Assembly: GCA_030064765.1 (NCBI GenBank)
Contig: JASJEG010000050.1
Coordinates: 1 to 41,932, forward strand
From: Acidimicrobiia bacterium
GTDB lineage: Bacteria; Actinomycetota; Acidimicrobiia; Spongiisociales; UBA5794
DNA: 41,932 bases
Reading direction: 5' to 3'
Shown here: positions 1 to 8,646 of the stretch, in pieces
Layout: each line of letters starts with the position of its first letter
How positions within the stretch are numbered: position 1 is the stretch's first letter
The notes under the pieces: model-generated
The model's database searches: none
Told to the model about the DNA's origin: nothing
What the model saw: only the letters and a program-made list of their open reading frames with translations
Position numbers and translations under genes: made by a program

Positions 1-27
1 ATTTCGCGTGTCTCCTGTTCTGTTGGG

Positions 28-2409
28 TCAGGACTTGGACTTGTCGAGGTAGGCCATGGCGATCTTCTCCTGGGTCACCGGCATCGACTTGATGCGAATG
101 CCCATTGCGTTGTAGACCGCGTTGGCGATCACCGGTGCGGCGGCGATCATCGTGTGCTCCCCAACACCGCGCGCTCCAAAGGGGCCGTCCGGCTGCGGGA
201 CCTCGACAATGATCGGAATGACCTCGTCGGGGATGTCGAATGCCGTCGGGATCTTGTAGTCGGTGAAGTTTGGGTTGAGCATCTTGCCGCCCTCGTCGAA
301 CCGCATGTCCTCGTAGAGGACGGTGGCCAGGCCCTGCACCAGACCGCCGACGATTTGTCCCCTGACCAGATCGGGGTTGATCGCCCTGCCGGCATCGACC
401 GCCAGCGCTGCCTTCCGCACCCAGATGCGCCCGGTGTCCTTGTCGATCTCGATGACTACTCCGGTAGCTCCGACGGTGTAGTGCACGTTGGGGTGACCAC
501 CCTGCCCGGTTTCCGGATCGCTGAGTGCGTTGGTGAACTCCGGCATGAACTTGCCGCTGGCGATGATCGGTCCACCCCGCCAGGTCCCTTCATCGGTTTG
601 GATCCCGTCGATGACAAAGTCGCTGAGCGGCTTCTCGAACTCGGGGTCGGTCTTGCATTTGACGCGCTCGTTTTCCAGATACAGCGAGTCGTCCTCGTAG
701 CCGTACACCTGGTGGATGACGTCAAAGATTTTGCCCCGTGCCTCGACGGCAGCCTTCTCGACGGCAAGGCCGGAACTCCATGTGACATGGGACGCCACGG
801 TTTGCCATTCGTAGGGATTTCGGTCGGTATCGGGTGTTTCCACCCTGATCTTCTCCACCGGGACCGTGAGCACCTCGCTGGCGATCTGGGCCATCACCGT
901 GAGGTAGCCCTGCCCCAGCTCCATGCCGGAGACGGTGATGTTGATGCTGCCGTCCTCGTTGAACTTGAGGAACGAGGCAGACGAGGCGTTCGGCGGCATC
1001 GCCGGCGCCTTCCAGAACAACGCCATTCCCTTGCCCATCACCGTGTTCGGGTTGTCCGACTCCTCTTCGACATCCCACTCGATAGCCTCCGCAACCTTGT
1101 CGATCGCCTCGATCAGGCCGGAGGGGTTCATATGGGCGCCGTAGGAGAGCTCGTCGCCCTCGACGATGGCGTTCTTACGGCGAAACTCGACCGGGTCCAT
1201 TCCTATCGCCTCGGCGATGCGGTCCATGTGCGACTCGAGCCCGAAGTGGAATTCGGAGTAGCCGAAGCCGCGGTACGGACCGCCGGGGGGCAGGTTGGTA
1301 TACATGCACAGCGAGTCGTTGGTGATGTTGGGGACCCGATAGGGCCCCGTTGCCGACAGCCCTGCTGCGTTGACGACGTTGGCGCCGTACTCCACGTACG
1401 CGCCGGCGTCCCAGTACAGCTTGTGTTCGACGGCGGTGATGGTGCCGTCGTCCATCACGCCCACCTTGAGCTCTGCTACCACTCCCTGCCGTTGGTAGGT
1501 GTTGTAGAACTCCTGTTCCCGGGTCCAGCGCAGTTTCACCGGGCGTCCCTTCACCAGGGTCGCCATGGAGGCGCCAAGGATCTCCATCGAGACCCCGGCC
1601 TTGCCGCCAAAGCCGCCACCGATGTACGGCGTGATGACGCGCACGTCTTTGTGGGTGAAGCCGAGCGGGGCCAGTGCCTCGGCGAACAGGTGGCGCTGGG
1701 TGTGAGGCGACTGGGATGCGGTCCACACCGTCAGCCGGTCCGCATGGTCCAGCTTGCTCACCGTGACATGCGGCTCGATCGCACAGTGGGCGTAGCGGGG
1801 GACGGTGTAGGTGTCTTCCAGCACGTAGTCGGCCTCAGCGAACGCCTTCTCGGTATCGCCTTTCCTGATCTTGCGCCAGTGGGCGATGTTGGTGTCGGCC
1901 TTCGGGAAGAACCAGGGGACGTGGGTGTAGTCGCCCAGATCTGGGTGGATGAGTCCGGCGTCGGCCTCGAACGCCTGCTTCGGGTCGAGGATCGGGTCGA
2001 GAACTTCGTACTCGACCTCCACCAGCTTGGCTGCCTGTACTGCCTCGCGATGTGTCCGGGCGATCACTCCGGCGACCTGCTCGCCGACAAAGCGCACATG
2101 GTCCTGAGCGAAGATGTAGCGGTCCTCCATGTACATCCCGAACTTGTACGGGAAGTCCTCGCCGGTTACGACCCTGACCACGCCTTTGGCTTGTTCGGCA
2201 GCGGCCGTGTCGATCGAGATGATGCGGGCGTAGGCGTGCGGGCTCTCGACAATCGCAGCATGCAGCAGGCCGGGTCCAAAGTCGATGTCGTCGACGAACT
2301 CGGCGGCCCCGCTGATCTTGTCGAGACCATCGATGCGCACGGCGTCGGTGCCGACGGCCTTCAGATCCTCGTCCTTGGCATCGGCTTCGAAGGGGAACGT
2401 CGTCGTCAT
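28..2409 (-). CDS. Molybdopterin-binding (large) subunit of a xanthine dehydrogenase/aldehyde oxidase-family molybdenum hydroxylase
   Basis: ORF 28..2496; likely start is the ATG at 2407-2409 (MTTTFPFEAD...), overlapping the upstream stop. Motifs include GGGFGGK, PPGGPYRGFGYSE and the C-terminal GARGVGEHTMIAAAPVIANAV with the catalytic-type Glu of GVGE. Confidence 0.93.
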   Translation of the reverse strand: MTTTFPFEADAKDEDLKAVGTDAVRIDGLDKISGAAEFVDDIDFGPGLLHAAIVESPHAYARIISIDTAAAEQAKGVVRVVTGEDFPYKFGMYMEDRYIFAQDHVRFVGEQVAGVIARTHREAVQAAKLVEVEYEVLDPILDPKQAFEADAGLIHPDLGDYTHVPWFFPKADTNIAHWRKIRKGDTEKAFAEADYVLEDTYTVPRYAHCAIEPHVTVSKLDHADRLTVWTASQSPHTQRHLFAEALAPLGFTHKDVRVITPYIGGGFGGKAGVSMEILGASMATLVKGRPVKLRWTREQEFYNTYQRQGVVAELKVGVMDDGTITAVEHKLYWDAGAYVEYGANVVNAAGLSATGPYRVPNITNDSLCMYTNLPPGGPYRGFGYSEFHFGLESHMDRIAEAIGMDPVEFRRKNAIVEGDELSYGAHMNPSGLIEAIDKVAEAIEWDVEEESDNPNTVMGKGMALFWKAPAMPPNASSASFLKFNEDGSINITVSGMELGQGYLTVMAQIASEVLTVPVEKIRVETPDTDRNPYEWQTVASHVTWSSGLAVEKAAVEARGKIFDVIHQVYGYEDDSLYLENERVKCKTDPEFEKPLSDFVIDGIQTDEGTWRGGPIIASGKFMPEFTNALSDPETGQGGHPNVHYTVGATGVVIEIDKDTGRIWVRKAALAVDAGRAINPDLVRGQIVGGLVQGLATVLYEDMRFDEGGKMLNPNFTDYKIPTAFDIPDEVIPIIVEVPQPDGPFGARGVGEHTMIAAAPVIANAVYNAMGIRIKSMPVTQEKIAMAYLDKSKS

Positions 2410-2888
2410 GGCGTTTCTCCTTGTCCGGGGCCACTCTCCGGCCGGCCGGCTGCCAGTACCGCCTCGATGATCGGCTCGTACCCGGTGCAGCGACACAGGT
2501 TGCCCGCTAGGGCTTCCTGAACGTCATGCCGGGTTGGATTGGGGTTGTGCTCGAGGAGTTCGGTTGCAGACAGCACGATGCCCGGGGCGCAGAATCCGCA
2601 TTGGAATGCGTTGATACGGAGGAACAGGTTCTGCAACTCGCTCAAGCCCTCGTAGCTGATGCCCTCGACGGTGACGATTTCGTGACCTTCCGCTTCGACG
2701 GCAAGGACCAGGCAGCTGCGCACGGTGCGTCCGTCCATCAGGATCGTGCAGGATCCGCAATCCCCGCGTTCACATCCGATCTTGGTGCTCTTGGTTCCGA
2801 CGTGCTCCCGAAGTACGTCGAGCAGGACGTCGGCGGGAGCGACGTTGAGCATCCACTGCTCACCATTGACCTTGACTTCTAGCTCCAT
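2406..2888 (-). CDS. (2Fe-2S)-binding small subunit of molybdenum hydroxylase
   Basis: Two 2Fe-2S cysteine clusters: CERGDCGSCTILMDG and CGFCAPGIVLSA...GNLCRCTGYEPI. Four-base ATGA overlap with the large subunit. Confidence 0.95.
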   Translation of the reverse strand: MELEVKVNGEQWMLNVAPADVLLDVLREHVGTKSTKIGCERGDCGSCTILMDGRTVRSCLVLAVEAEGHEIVTVEGISYEGLSELQNLFLRINAFQCGFCAPGIVLSATELLEHNPNPTRHDVQEALAGNLCRCTGYEPIIEAVLAAGRPESGPGQGETP

Positions 2889-2898
2889 TGCCGTCCTC

Positions 2899-3783
2899 TC
2901 AGATGAGTCGGGTGCCGTACTCGGGGCCCTTTCCTTCGAGTCTTTCGACCGCTGCCACCAGGCCTCTGCGCAGCATCACACCTGTGATGTGGGTGCGGTA
3001 CTCCGCTGTGGCCCGCATATCCGTGATCGGGCTGATCTCGTCGGGCACCATTTCGACGACCCGGTTGATCAGAGCGTCATCCAATTCCTTGCCCTGCAAC
3101 TCAGCCTCGATCGCAGTCGATCGGATCGGGGTTGGGGCAAGCGCGCCGAAGGCAACCCGGTAGTCGAGGTTGGGATAGACCACGATCCCGACCGCGGCCT
3201 GGGCGAGATCCTCGCCGGCGTAGCGCATCAGCTTGACGTACACACCACCGTGCTTGGGTACCTCGATGGCTAGATGGGTGACGACCTCGTCCTCGGTTCT
3301 GGCGGTTTCCCGTAAGCCGGTGAACCAATCGTTGATGTCGATGCTGCGGCTGCCGTTAGGCCCGGTGACGTGAACAGTGGTGTTGTAGGCCAGCAGCACC
3401 GGTCCGGCATCGCATGAGGGGACCGCGGAGCAGATGTTGCCGACCATCGTGGCCCGATTGCGGATTCCCGGCGAAGCGACTGTCTCCGCCATCTCGACCA
3501 GTAGCGGGGCATGGTCGTGGACGAGATCGGACTCAATGAGATCGGTGAACGTGACCAGCGAGCCGACATGGAGCGTCTGCCCATCCAGACGGATATCCCG
3601 CAGCTCGGGGATGTCCTTGATGTCGACGACGAGGTCGGGAGCAACGGCGTCATCGCGCAGCCAGGCGACGAGGTCGGTGCCACCGGCGAGTACCCGCACC
3701 GATCCGGGATGATCGGCCAGGAGGTGGGTCGCCTCCCCGAGTGTTGCCGGACGTCGATACTCGAACTCCTTGGCGATCACCAA
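2899..3783 (-). CDS. FAD-binding (medium) subunit of molybdenum hydroxylase
   Basis: MVIAKEFEYRRPATLGEATHLL...VLAGGTDLVAWLRD and TVASPGIRNRATMVGNICSAVPSCDAGPVLLA are typical of CoxM/XdhB-type FAD subunits. Confidence 0.93.
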   Translation of the reverse strand: MVIAKEFEYRRPATLGEATHLLADHPGSVRVLAGGTDLVAWLRDDAVAPDLVVDIKDIPELRDIRLDGQTLHVGSLVTFTDLIESDLVHDHAPLLVEMAETVASPGIRNRATMVGNICSAVPSCDAGPVLLAYNTTVHVTGPNGSRSIDINDWFTGLRETARTEDEVVTHLAIEVPKHGGVYVKLMRYAGEDLAQAAVGIVVYPNLDYRVAFGALAPTPIRSTAIEAELQGKELDDALINRVVEMVPDEISPITDMRATAEYRTHITGVMLRRGLVAAVERLEGKGPEYGTRLI

Positions 3784-3906
3784 AGCAAACCTCCTCCAAC
3801 CAATGAAAGAAGCTTACAAACTGTCAAGCACCGTTGGGCAGGGCCAAACGTCATCGGCACCACGGACGCTGGCCGATGCAATCAGCCCACCCCCCTCGAC
3901 GGACTT

Positions 3907-3973
3907 CGTCCGTCGATCCCCCCATCAAGGGGGGATCGTTCCGGGGACAACCCTCCCCTGGCGGTCGACCGCC
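3907..3973. repeat. Dispersed hairpin repeat, copy A (left of the hydrolase gene)
   Basis: CGTCCGTCGATCCCCCCATCAAGGGGGGATCGTTCCGG (3907-3944) is identical over 38 nt to 4883-4920. Stem GATCCCCCC/GGGGGGATC (3915-3923/3929-3937). Followed by CAACCCTCCCCTGG and a 14-nt palindrome GGCGGTCGACCGCC (3960-3973). Confidence 0.85.
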
Positions 3974-4035
3974 GACCCCGGCTCGACATGCCCTTCTAGG
4001 CTTGGTGAGTGCCTCGAGGATCGGGTGAATCGAGC

Positions 4036-4881
4036 ATGAGGTTGACCGAGCAGTCGTTTGATGCGGGACCCATTTCGATCAACTACGCCACCAACGACGG
4101 TGCAGGTCCTCCGGTGGTTCTTCTCCACGGGCTCACGGACCGGTGGCAGTCCTTGCTCCCTCTCGTTCAAGCTCTCGACAGTCGGTGGCGGGTGTTTGCC
4201 CCTGACATGCGGGGGCACGGTCGGTCGGGAAGATCGCCAACCGGCGTCTACCTACACACTGACCTCGCTGCCGATGTTGTAGCGCTGGCTGAGAGCGTCG
4301 TCGGCGAACCTGCCGTGTTCATCGGCCACTCAGCCGGGGCGTTTCCGGCCATGGAGGTGGCGGCTCGTCATCCCGAACTCAGCCGCGGCGTCATCGTTGG
4401 CGACATGATGTTTGATCTCGAGCACCTCGAGCGCTTGACCAGTACCCCGGAGTCGACCGGCTACTACTGCGCGCTACGCCACCTTGCCGGCCAGCCGGCC
4501 GCCGAAATTGCCGACCGGCTATCCGTGCTGCGGGCCGATCTCGAGCCGAGTGTTCGCAGCGCAATGGCCATCGCTCTCGAGCATGTAGACCCGCGGGTGG
4601 TCGACTGCCACGCAGAAGGACGTTTCTTGGACCTGTTCGAGGACTTCGACGGAGACGACCTGCTGGATCGGATTGCGGCGCCAACCTTGTTGATACAGGC
4701 GGATCCCGAGCTGGGAGCGGTCCTAACCGACCGGTACGTCTCCCACGCTCTAGGTCTGCTCAGCGACGGCAGCCACGTTCGGCTCGACGGGGCCGACCAC
4801 AACCTGGGACTGGACCGGGGAAGCGCGGAACCATTGACCCGAGCGGTTGCGCAGTTCCTCGAATCGCTGCCCGCGGCGTAG
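4036..4881 (+). CDS. Alpha/beta hydrolase
   Basis: PPVVLLHGLTDRWQSLLPLVQAL, FAPDMRGHGRSGRS, nucleophile elbow FIGHSAGAF, C-terminal His in DGADHNLGLDRG. ATG at 4036 preferred over the track start at 4009. Confidence 0.9.
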   Translation: MRLTEQSFDAGPISINYATNDGAGPPVVLLHGLTDRWQSLLPLVQALDSRWRVFAPDMRGHGRSGRSPTGVYLHTDLAADVVALAESVVGEPAVFIGHSAGAFPAMEVAARHPELSRGVIVGDMMFDLEHLERLTSTPESTGYYCALRHLAGQPAAEIADRLSVLRADLEPSVRSAMAIALEHVDPRVVDCHAEGRFLDLFEDFDGDDLLDRIAAPTLLIQADPELGAVLTDRYVSHALGLLSDGSHVRLDGADHNLGLDRGSAEPLTRAVAQFLESLPAA

Positions 4882-4882
4882 C

Positions 4883-4985
4883 CGTCCGTCGATCCCCCCA
4901 TCAAGGGGGGATCGTTCCGGGCAACCCTCCCCTGGAGGGAGGGTCGAGCGGACCGGAGGTCCGCGAGGGGAGGGGGGTCAGGGGA
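4883..4985. repeat. Dispersed hairpin repeat, copy B (right of the hydrolase gene)
   Basis: Same 38-nt core as copy A at 4883-4920, then CAACCCTCCCCTGG, then a further G/C-rich segment GAGGGAGGGTCGAGCGGACCGGAGGTCCGCGAGGGGAGGGGGGTCAGGGG. Begins 2 nt after the hydrolase stop codon. Confidence 0.85.
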
Positions 4986-5065
4986 CAGTCGCCCGATCCT
5001 GGCTGCTGATAGCAGCTTTGAGTTCGATGCAATCGAACTCACTATGCGGTAGCGGAGGGGAAACT

Positions 5066-5911
5066 CTACGAAAGGCGATCGATTCGATCGGAAACATCTT
5101 CCTCCAACCGCCAGATGTGATCGCTCACGTAGGTGGCCACATCCCCCGAGTCCGCTGTCAGTGGAGTCAGATCCATGGCGTAGGTGGAGGCTTTGGCGGT
5201 GTCGACTTGGTGGCTTTCCGAGAAGGTGGCATGGGCGAGCCTCCTCCCCGCTGCTGCGAGGTCATAGCGCTTGCCTCCTCGAATCTGCGAGTCGTAGACG
5301 GCGATCAGTGCCTGCGCCAGGCTTTGGTGATCGCTCACGTCAAAGACCACCTTGTCGGCGTCGAGCATCCAGTCGAGATCACGCCACACTTCGCATCCAT
5401 AGACGGCCGCTGGTCGGGTGTTGTTGGGCAGTCGCCGGATGGCGGCCAAGGTACGCAGCGCCACTGCGACATGGGTGTCGTGTTTGTCGGCGAGGTTGTG
5501 GGTGTAGACGACCTCGGGCCGGGCTCCATTGATGAGCGCGGCGAGTTCGTTGACGACTGAATCGTGCCGGCCGTCTTTGACCGCAGAGCTCGGATAGTCC
5601 AGCAGAACCGCAGCCGAGTACTCCCCGATGGTGGCTGCCTTCTTCTCTTCGGCAATGCGAACTGCACGCATCTCGGCATCGCTGTGGTCGGAGAAGGGAC
5701 CTGACCGCGGACTGCCGGCACCGTCGGTGACGGTGATGCCGAGAAACCAGCTGTCGCTCTTTCCGAAGCACCGCCCGATCCCATCGAAGGCCATGATCGG
5801 AATGTCGTCCGGATGTGCCCCGATCGCGAGGTGGGTGCTCCGTTGCAGTGCTGCGTCCGGCTCGGCACCATCCGGCACGAAGATCTGCGCACCGGGATTG
5901 GCGAACTTCAT
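5066..5911 (-). CDS. PIG-L/LmbE-family deacetylase
   Basis: LAIGAHPDDIPIMAFDGI (AHPDD metal-binding motif) and VVYTHNLADKHDTHVAVA. Confidence 0.88.
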   Translation of the reverse strand: MKFANPGAQIFVPDGAEPDAALQRSTHLAIGAHPDDIPIMAFDGIGRCFGKSDSWFLGITVTDGAGSPRSGPFSDHSDAEMRAVRIAEEKKAATIGEYSAAVLLDYPSSAVKDGRHDSVVNELAALINGARPEVVYTHNLADKHDTHVAVALRTLAAIRRLPNNTRPAAVYGCEVWRDLDWMLDADKVVFDVSDHQSLAQALIAVYDSQIRGGKRYDLAAAGRRLAHATFSESHQVDTAKASTYAMDLTPLTADSGDVATYVSDHIWRLEEDVSDRIDRLS

Positions 5912-5942
5912 ACGCCGACTCTAATCAGAGCCGCTCCCCACC

Positions 5943-5990
5943 GTTCTTGCGTAGATGGCGGCCGATATCAGCCGTCAGTTACGCAAGAAC
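5943..5990. repeat. Imperfect inverted-repeat element, copy 1
   Basis: GTTCTTGCGTA ... TACGCAAGAAC 11-bp outer stem (5943-5953/5980-5990), inner stem TGGCGGC/GCCGTCA with one wobble, loop CGATATCA. Second copy at 19193-19240. Confidence 0.9.
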
Positions 5991-6006
5991 AGAAAAAGGG
6001 GTCTGA

Positions 6007-6702
6007 CTACTCGGACCGGGGCCGCTGGGGGTGGTGGTGGAAGAGCAGTACCAGGCTGAGCAAGGCGATCCAGCCGGGGAAGATGTAGACGCTGGGGGAG
6101 TAGAAGGTGACGTTGAGCAGCATGCTGACGCCCACCGCGTATCCAACGAGGATCATCCATCGTGGCAGCACACCGGTCCGCAACCCGAGCGTCGAAGACG
6201 AGAAGACGACAAGCGCAGCGACCCGAGGCGCAAAGACGGCCAGCACAACCAGGGCATACGAGCGAATCATCGATGCGGCGCCGGGATCGACGTCCATTCC
6301 CCTGTCGGCGAGGATGAATGGTGCCGCCAGGGCTGCGGACCCGATGAAGATCATCCCGGCGACGAGGATCCCACCCCCGAAGAAGACCGTGTCGAACAAC
6401 TTGGGGGTGGGGGTTCCGACACGGTTGCGGATCACTCCTATGAACCACAGGAATCCGGCAGTGGCAATCACGAGGACCTGCAGGACGAACAGCGTGTCCC
6501 ACCCCGTATCTGGGTCCGAGAAGTAGCGGGTGATCTCTTCCTCGGAAGCTTCCACCCCGGGCCCATCGAGTAGTCGCACCAGCGCGTAGATCCACCCAAC
6601 TGCTGCCACCAAGCCGGCGACTGCGGCTGCCTCGATTGAGCGGAGTGACGCACGCCACCCGGTGAGTGGAATCGTGCTGCCAGCGGAGTCGTGATCGGTC
6701 AT
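6007..6702 (-). CDS. Hypothetical multi-pass membrane protein
   Basis: 231 aa with about six hydrophobic segments. Same strand and order as its neighbours. Confidence 0.75.
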   Translation of the reverse strand: MTDHDSAGSTIPLTGWRASLRSIEAAAVAGLVAAVGWIYALVRLLDGPGVEASEEEITRYFSDPDTGWDTLFVLQVLVIATAGFLWFIGVIRNRVGTPTPKLFDTVFFGGGILVAGMIFIGSAALAAPFILADRGMDVDPGAASMIRSYALVVLAVFAPRVAALVVFSSSTLGLRTGVLPRWMILVGYAVGVSMLLNVTFYSPSVYIFPGWIALLSLVLLFHHHPQRPRSE

Positions 6703-6767
6703 GACTGAGACTCAGGAAGAGCCGGCTGCACCGCAGGTCCAACCCGGCGGGTACCAGCTGATCTTCA

Positions 6768-7058
6768 TCAGTCGACCTTTGCCGGGGTGAAGGTCCGCGG
6801 GTCAACAAAACCCCGACTCCACGACCGCGGGGTGAGAGCTTCGCGATAGCGTGCGGGCAGACCGCCGCCTCTTGCCATTAGGTAGACAGCGACGCCTAGC
6901 CATGGGAATGCTATGACGACCAGCACCCAGCCGGCTTTGGCAGCACCGTTCAGATCCGCACTGAGAAAGACGTCGGCCACTATCCCGATGATCGCGCAGA
7001 TCCACGCAGTGAAGACGAAGAAGACCAACATCACCCAGATCAGATCAAGCAACGGCAT
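6768..7058 (-). CDS. PLDc_N-like small membrane protein
   Basis: MPLLDLIWVMLVFFVFTAWICAIIGIVADVF...NGAAKAGWVLVVIAFPWLGVAVYLMARG. ATG at 7056-7058. Resembles the N-terminus of 11142..11516. Confidence 0.82.
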   Translation of the reverse strand: MPLLDLIWVMLVFFVFTAWICAIIGIVADVFLSADLNGAAKAGWVLVVIAFPWLGVAVYLMARGGGLPARYREALTPRSWSRGFVDPRTFTPAKVD

Positions 7059-7063
7059 GAGAA

Positions 7064-8560
7064 CTACTCCTTCCCTGGCGTCAGCATAGGCCCCGATCCC
7101 GGAGGCGTCCCAGCCGCCCTCTCCGCGGCCTTTCTTCCCCGTTCGGTGACCGGAGCCCGGGGCACTCCCAACTGATCGGGAAGATCTCTGGCCGGAACCG
7201 GGCTCTGGGGAGCACCATGACACTGCTTGACCTTGCGCCCACTGCCGCACGGGCATGGCCCGTTTCTACCCGCCGCCTGCAACCTGTCGCGGAAGCTCCG
7301 TTCCTCGGCGGCAAGGATGTCCATCACACCTGCGGCAGGCTGACCCCGGCGCATCAGGTCGATCATGATCCGCATCGGCCGATCGATGTGATGGAAGAAG
7401 TTCTTGAACCCGGCACACAGGTAGTTCAGCCCGGGCTCTCCGTCCGGGGTGGTGATGAACCGGTTCTTCGGACACTCGCCGTGGCAGGCGAAGCGAACGT
7501 CGCAGTCGAGACAGTATTGGGGAAGGCTGGTGCGCTTGTCCTGACCAAAGTCGTATTGCTGCCGGCTCGACACCAGCGTGTCGATCGATGCCTCACCGAT
7601 ATTGCCGATGAGGAACTCGGGGTCAACGAAGTGATCACACGAGTACAGATCGCCGTTGTGCTCGAGCGCCAGACCGAGGCCGCAGGTTTCGTTGAACACG
7701 CACATTCCCGATTGGTCCATCCCGGCCCAGTTGCGGGCCGCGGCCTCGATGGTCTGCACAAAGACCGAGCCCACGTCGTGCCGCAACCATTCATCGAACA
7801 CCGTGATCAGGAAGCTCCCGAACTGCTCGGCCCCCACCGAACGATCTGACGCATACGACCCGCGCAAGTCGGCGGGGTTGCCGTGTTCGTCGACCCTCTC
7901 CACAACCGGAATGAACTGCATCCAGTCCGTGCCGGCGTCGTCGCGCAGGAAGCGATAGACCTCCAGCGGATAGTCGCCGTTGATGTGATTGACCGTGGTG
8001 AGGACGTTGTACTCCACGTTGTGCTTCTGGAGGAGGCGGAGCCCTTCCATCACCTTGTCGAAGGTACCCTCGCCCCGCTTGTTGACCCGGTAGGCGTCAT
8101 GCAGTTCCCGAGGCCCGTCGATGCTGATCCCGATCAGGTAGTCGTGCTCGGCAAGAAACTCACACCACTCGTCGTTGAGCAGAGTTCCGTTGGTCTGCAT
8201 CGTGTTGAGGAAGGTCATGCCCGGCTTGCGATAGCGCTCCTGCAACTCGATCGACTTGCGGTAGAAATCGATGCCCATCAGAGTCGGCTCGCCCCCCTGC
8301 CAGGCGACGGTTACTTGTGGGACCTTGTGCATCTCGATGAGCGACCGGATGTAGTTGTCGAGCATCTCGTCCGACATCCGGAACCGGTCGCCTTCATAGA
8401 GCTGTTCCTTGTCGAGGAAGAAGCAGTAGCTGCAGCCCAGATTGCAGATGGCTCCGGTGGGCTTGCCCAGGATGTGGACGGCGTCCGGTGACCAGGCGCG
8501 TTCTTGCTCATGGCCGGTGCGGCGGGTCGGCATCGGTAGCGGCGTGGAAGCGTCGGGCAT
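7064..8560 (-). CDS. Anaerobic sulfatase-maturating enzyme-type radical SAM/SPASM protein with C-terminal SEC-C motif
   Basis: KPTGAICNLGCSYCFFLDKE (CX3CX2C), VAWQGGEPTLMG, DYLIGISIDGP, SPASM-type cysteines (CGLGLALEHNGDLYSCDHFV; YCLDCDVRFACHGECPKNRF), and C-terminal NGPCPCGSGRKVKQCHG. Confidence 0.92.
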   Translation of the reverse strand: MPDASTPLPMPTRRTGHEQERAWSPDAVHILGKPTGAICNLGCSYCFFLDKEQLYEGDRFRMSDEMLDNYIRSLIEMHKVPQVTVAWQGGEPTLMGIDFYRKSIELQERYRKPGMTFLNTMQTNGTLLNDEWCEFLAEHDYLIGISIDGPRELHDAYRVNKRGEGTFDKVMEGLRLLQKHNVEYNVLTTVNHINGDYPLEVYRFLRDDAGTDWMQFIPVVERVDEHGNPADLRGSYASDRSVGAEQFGSFLITVFDEWLRHDVGSVFVQTIEAAARNWAGMDQSGMCVFNETCGLGLALEHNGDLYSCDHFVDPEFLIGNIGEASIDTLVSSRQQYDFGQDKRTSLPQYCLDCDVRFACHGECPKNRFITTPDGEPGLNYLCAGFKNFFHHIDRPMRIMIDLMRRGQPAAGVMDILAAEERSFRDRLQAAGRNGPCPCGSGRKVKQCHGAPQSPVPARDLPDQLGVPRAPVTERGRKAAERAAGTPPGSGPMLTPGKE

Positions 8561-8646
8561 CGCAGCAGACTAGGGCACGGGCAGGCACCGCAACACGAAG
8601 CGGGCATACGCAACGGGTCCCGGCCGGTGATTATCCTCACCGTTGC

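Noticed and set aside
28-2409. Call as aerobic CO dehydrogenase (coxL)
   Set aside because: Lacks the AYxCSFR form I motif and the AYRGAGR form II motif; only the broad molybdenum hydroxylase family is supported.
154-2520. 788-aa plus-strand ORF opposite the Mo-hydroxylase large subunit
   Set aside because: Antisense shadow of a high-GC coding gene. The minus-strand product has clear family motifs; this translation has none.
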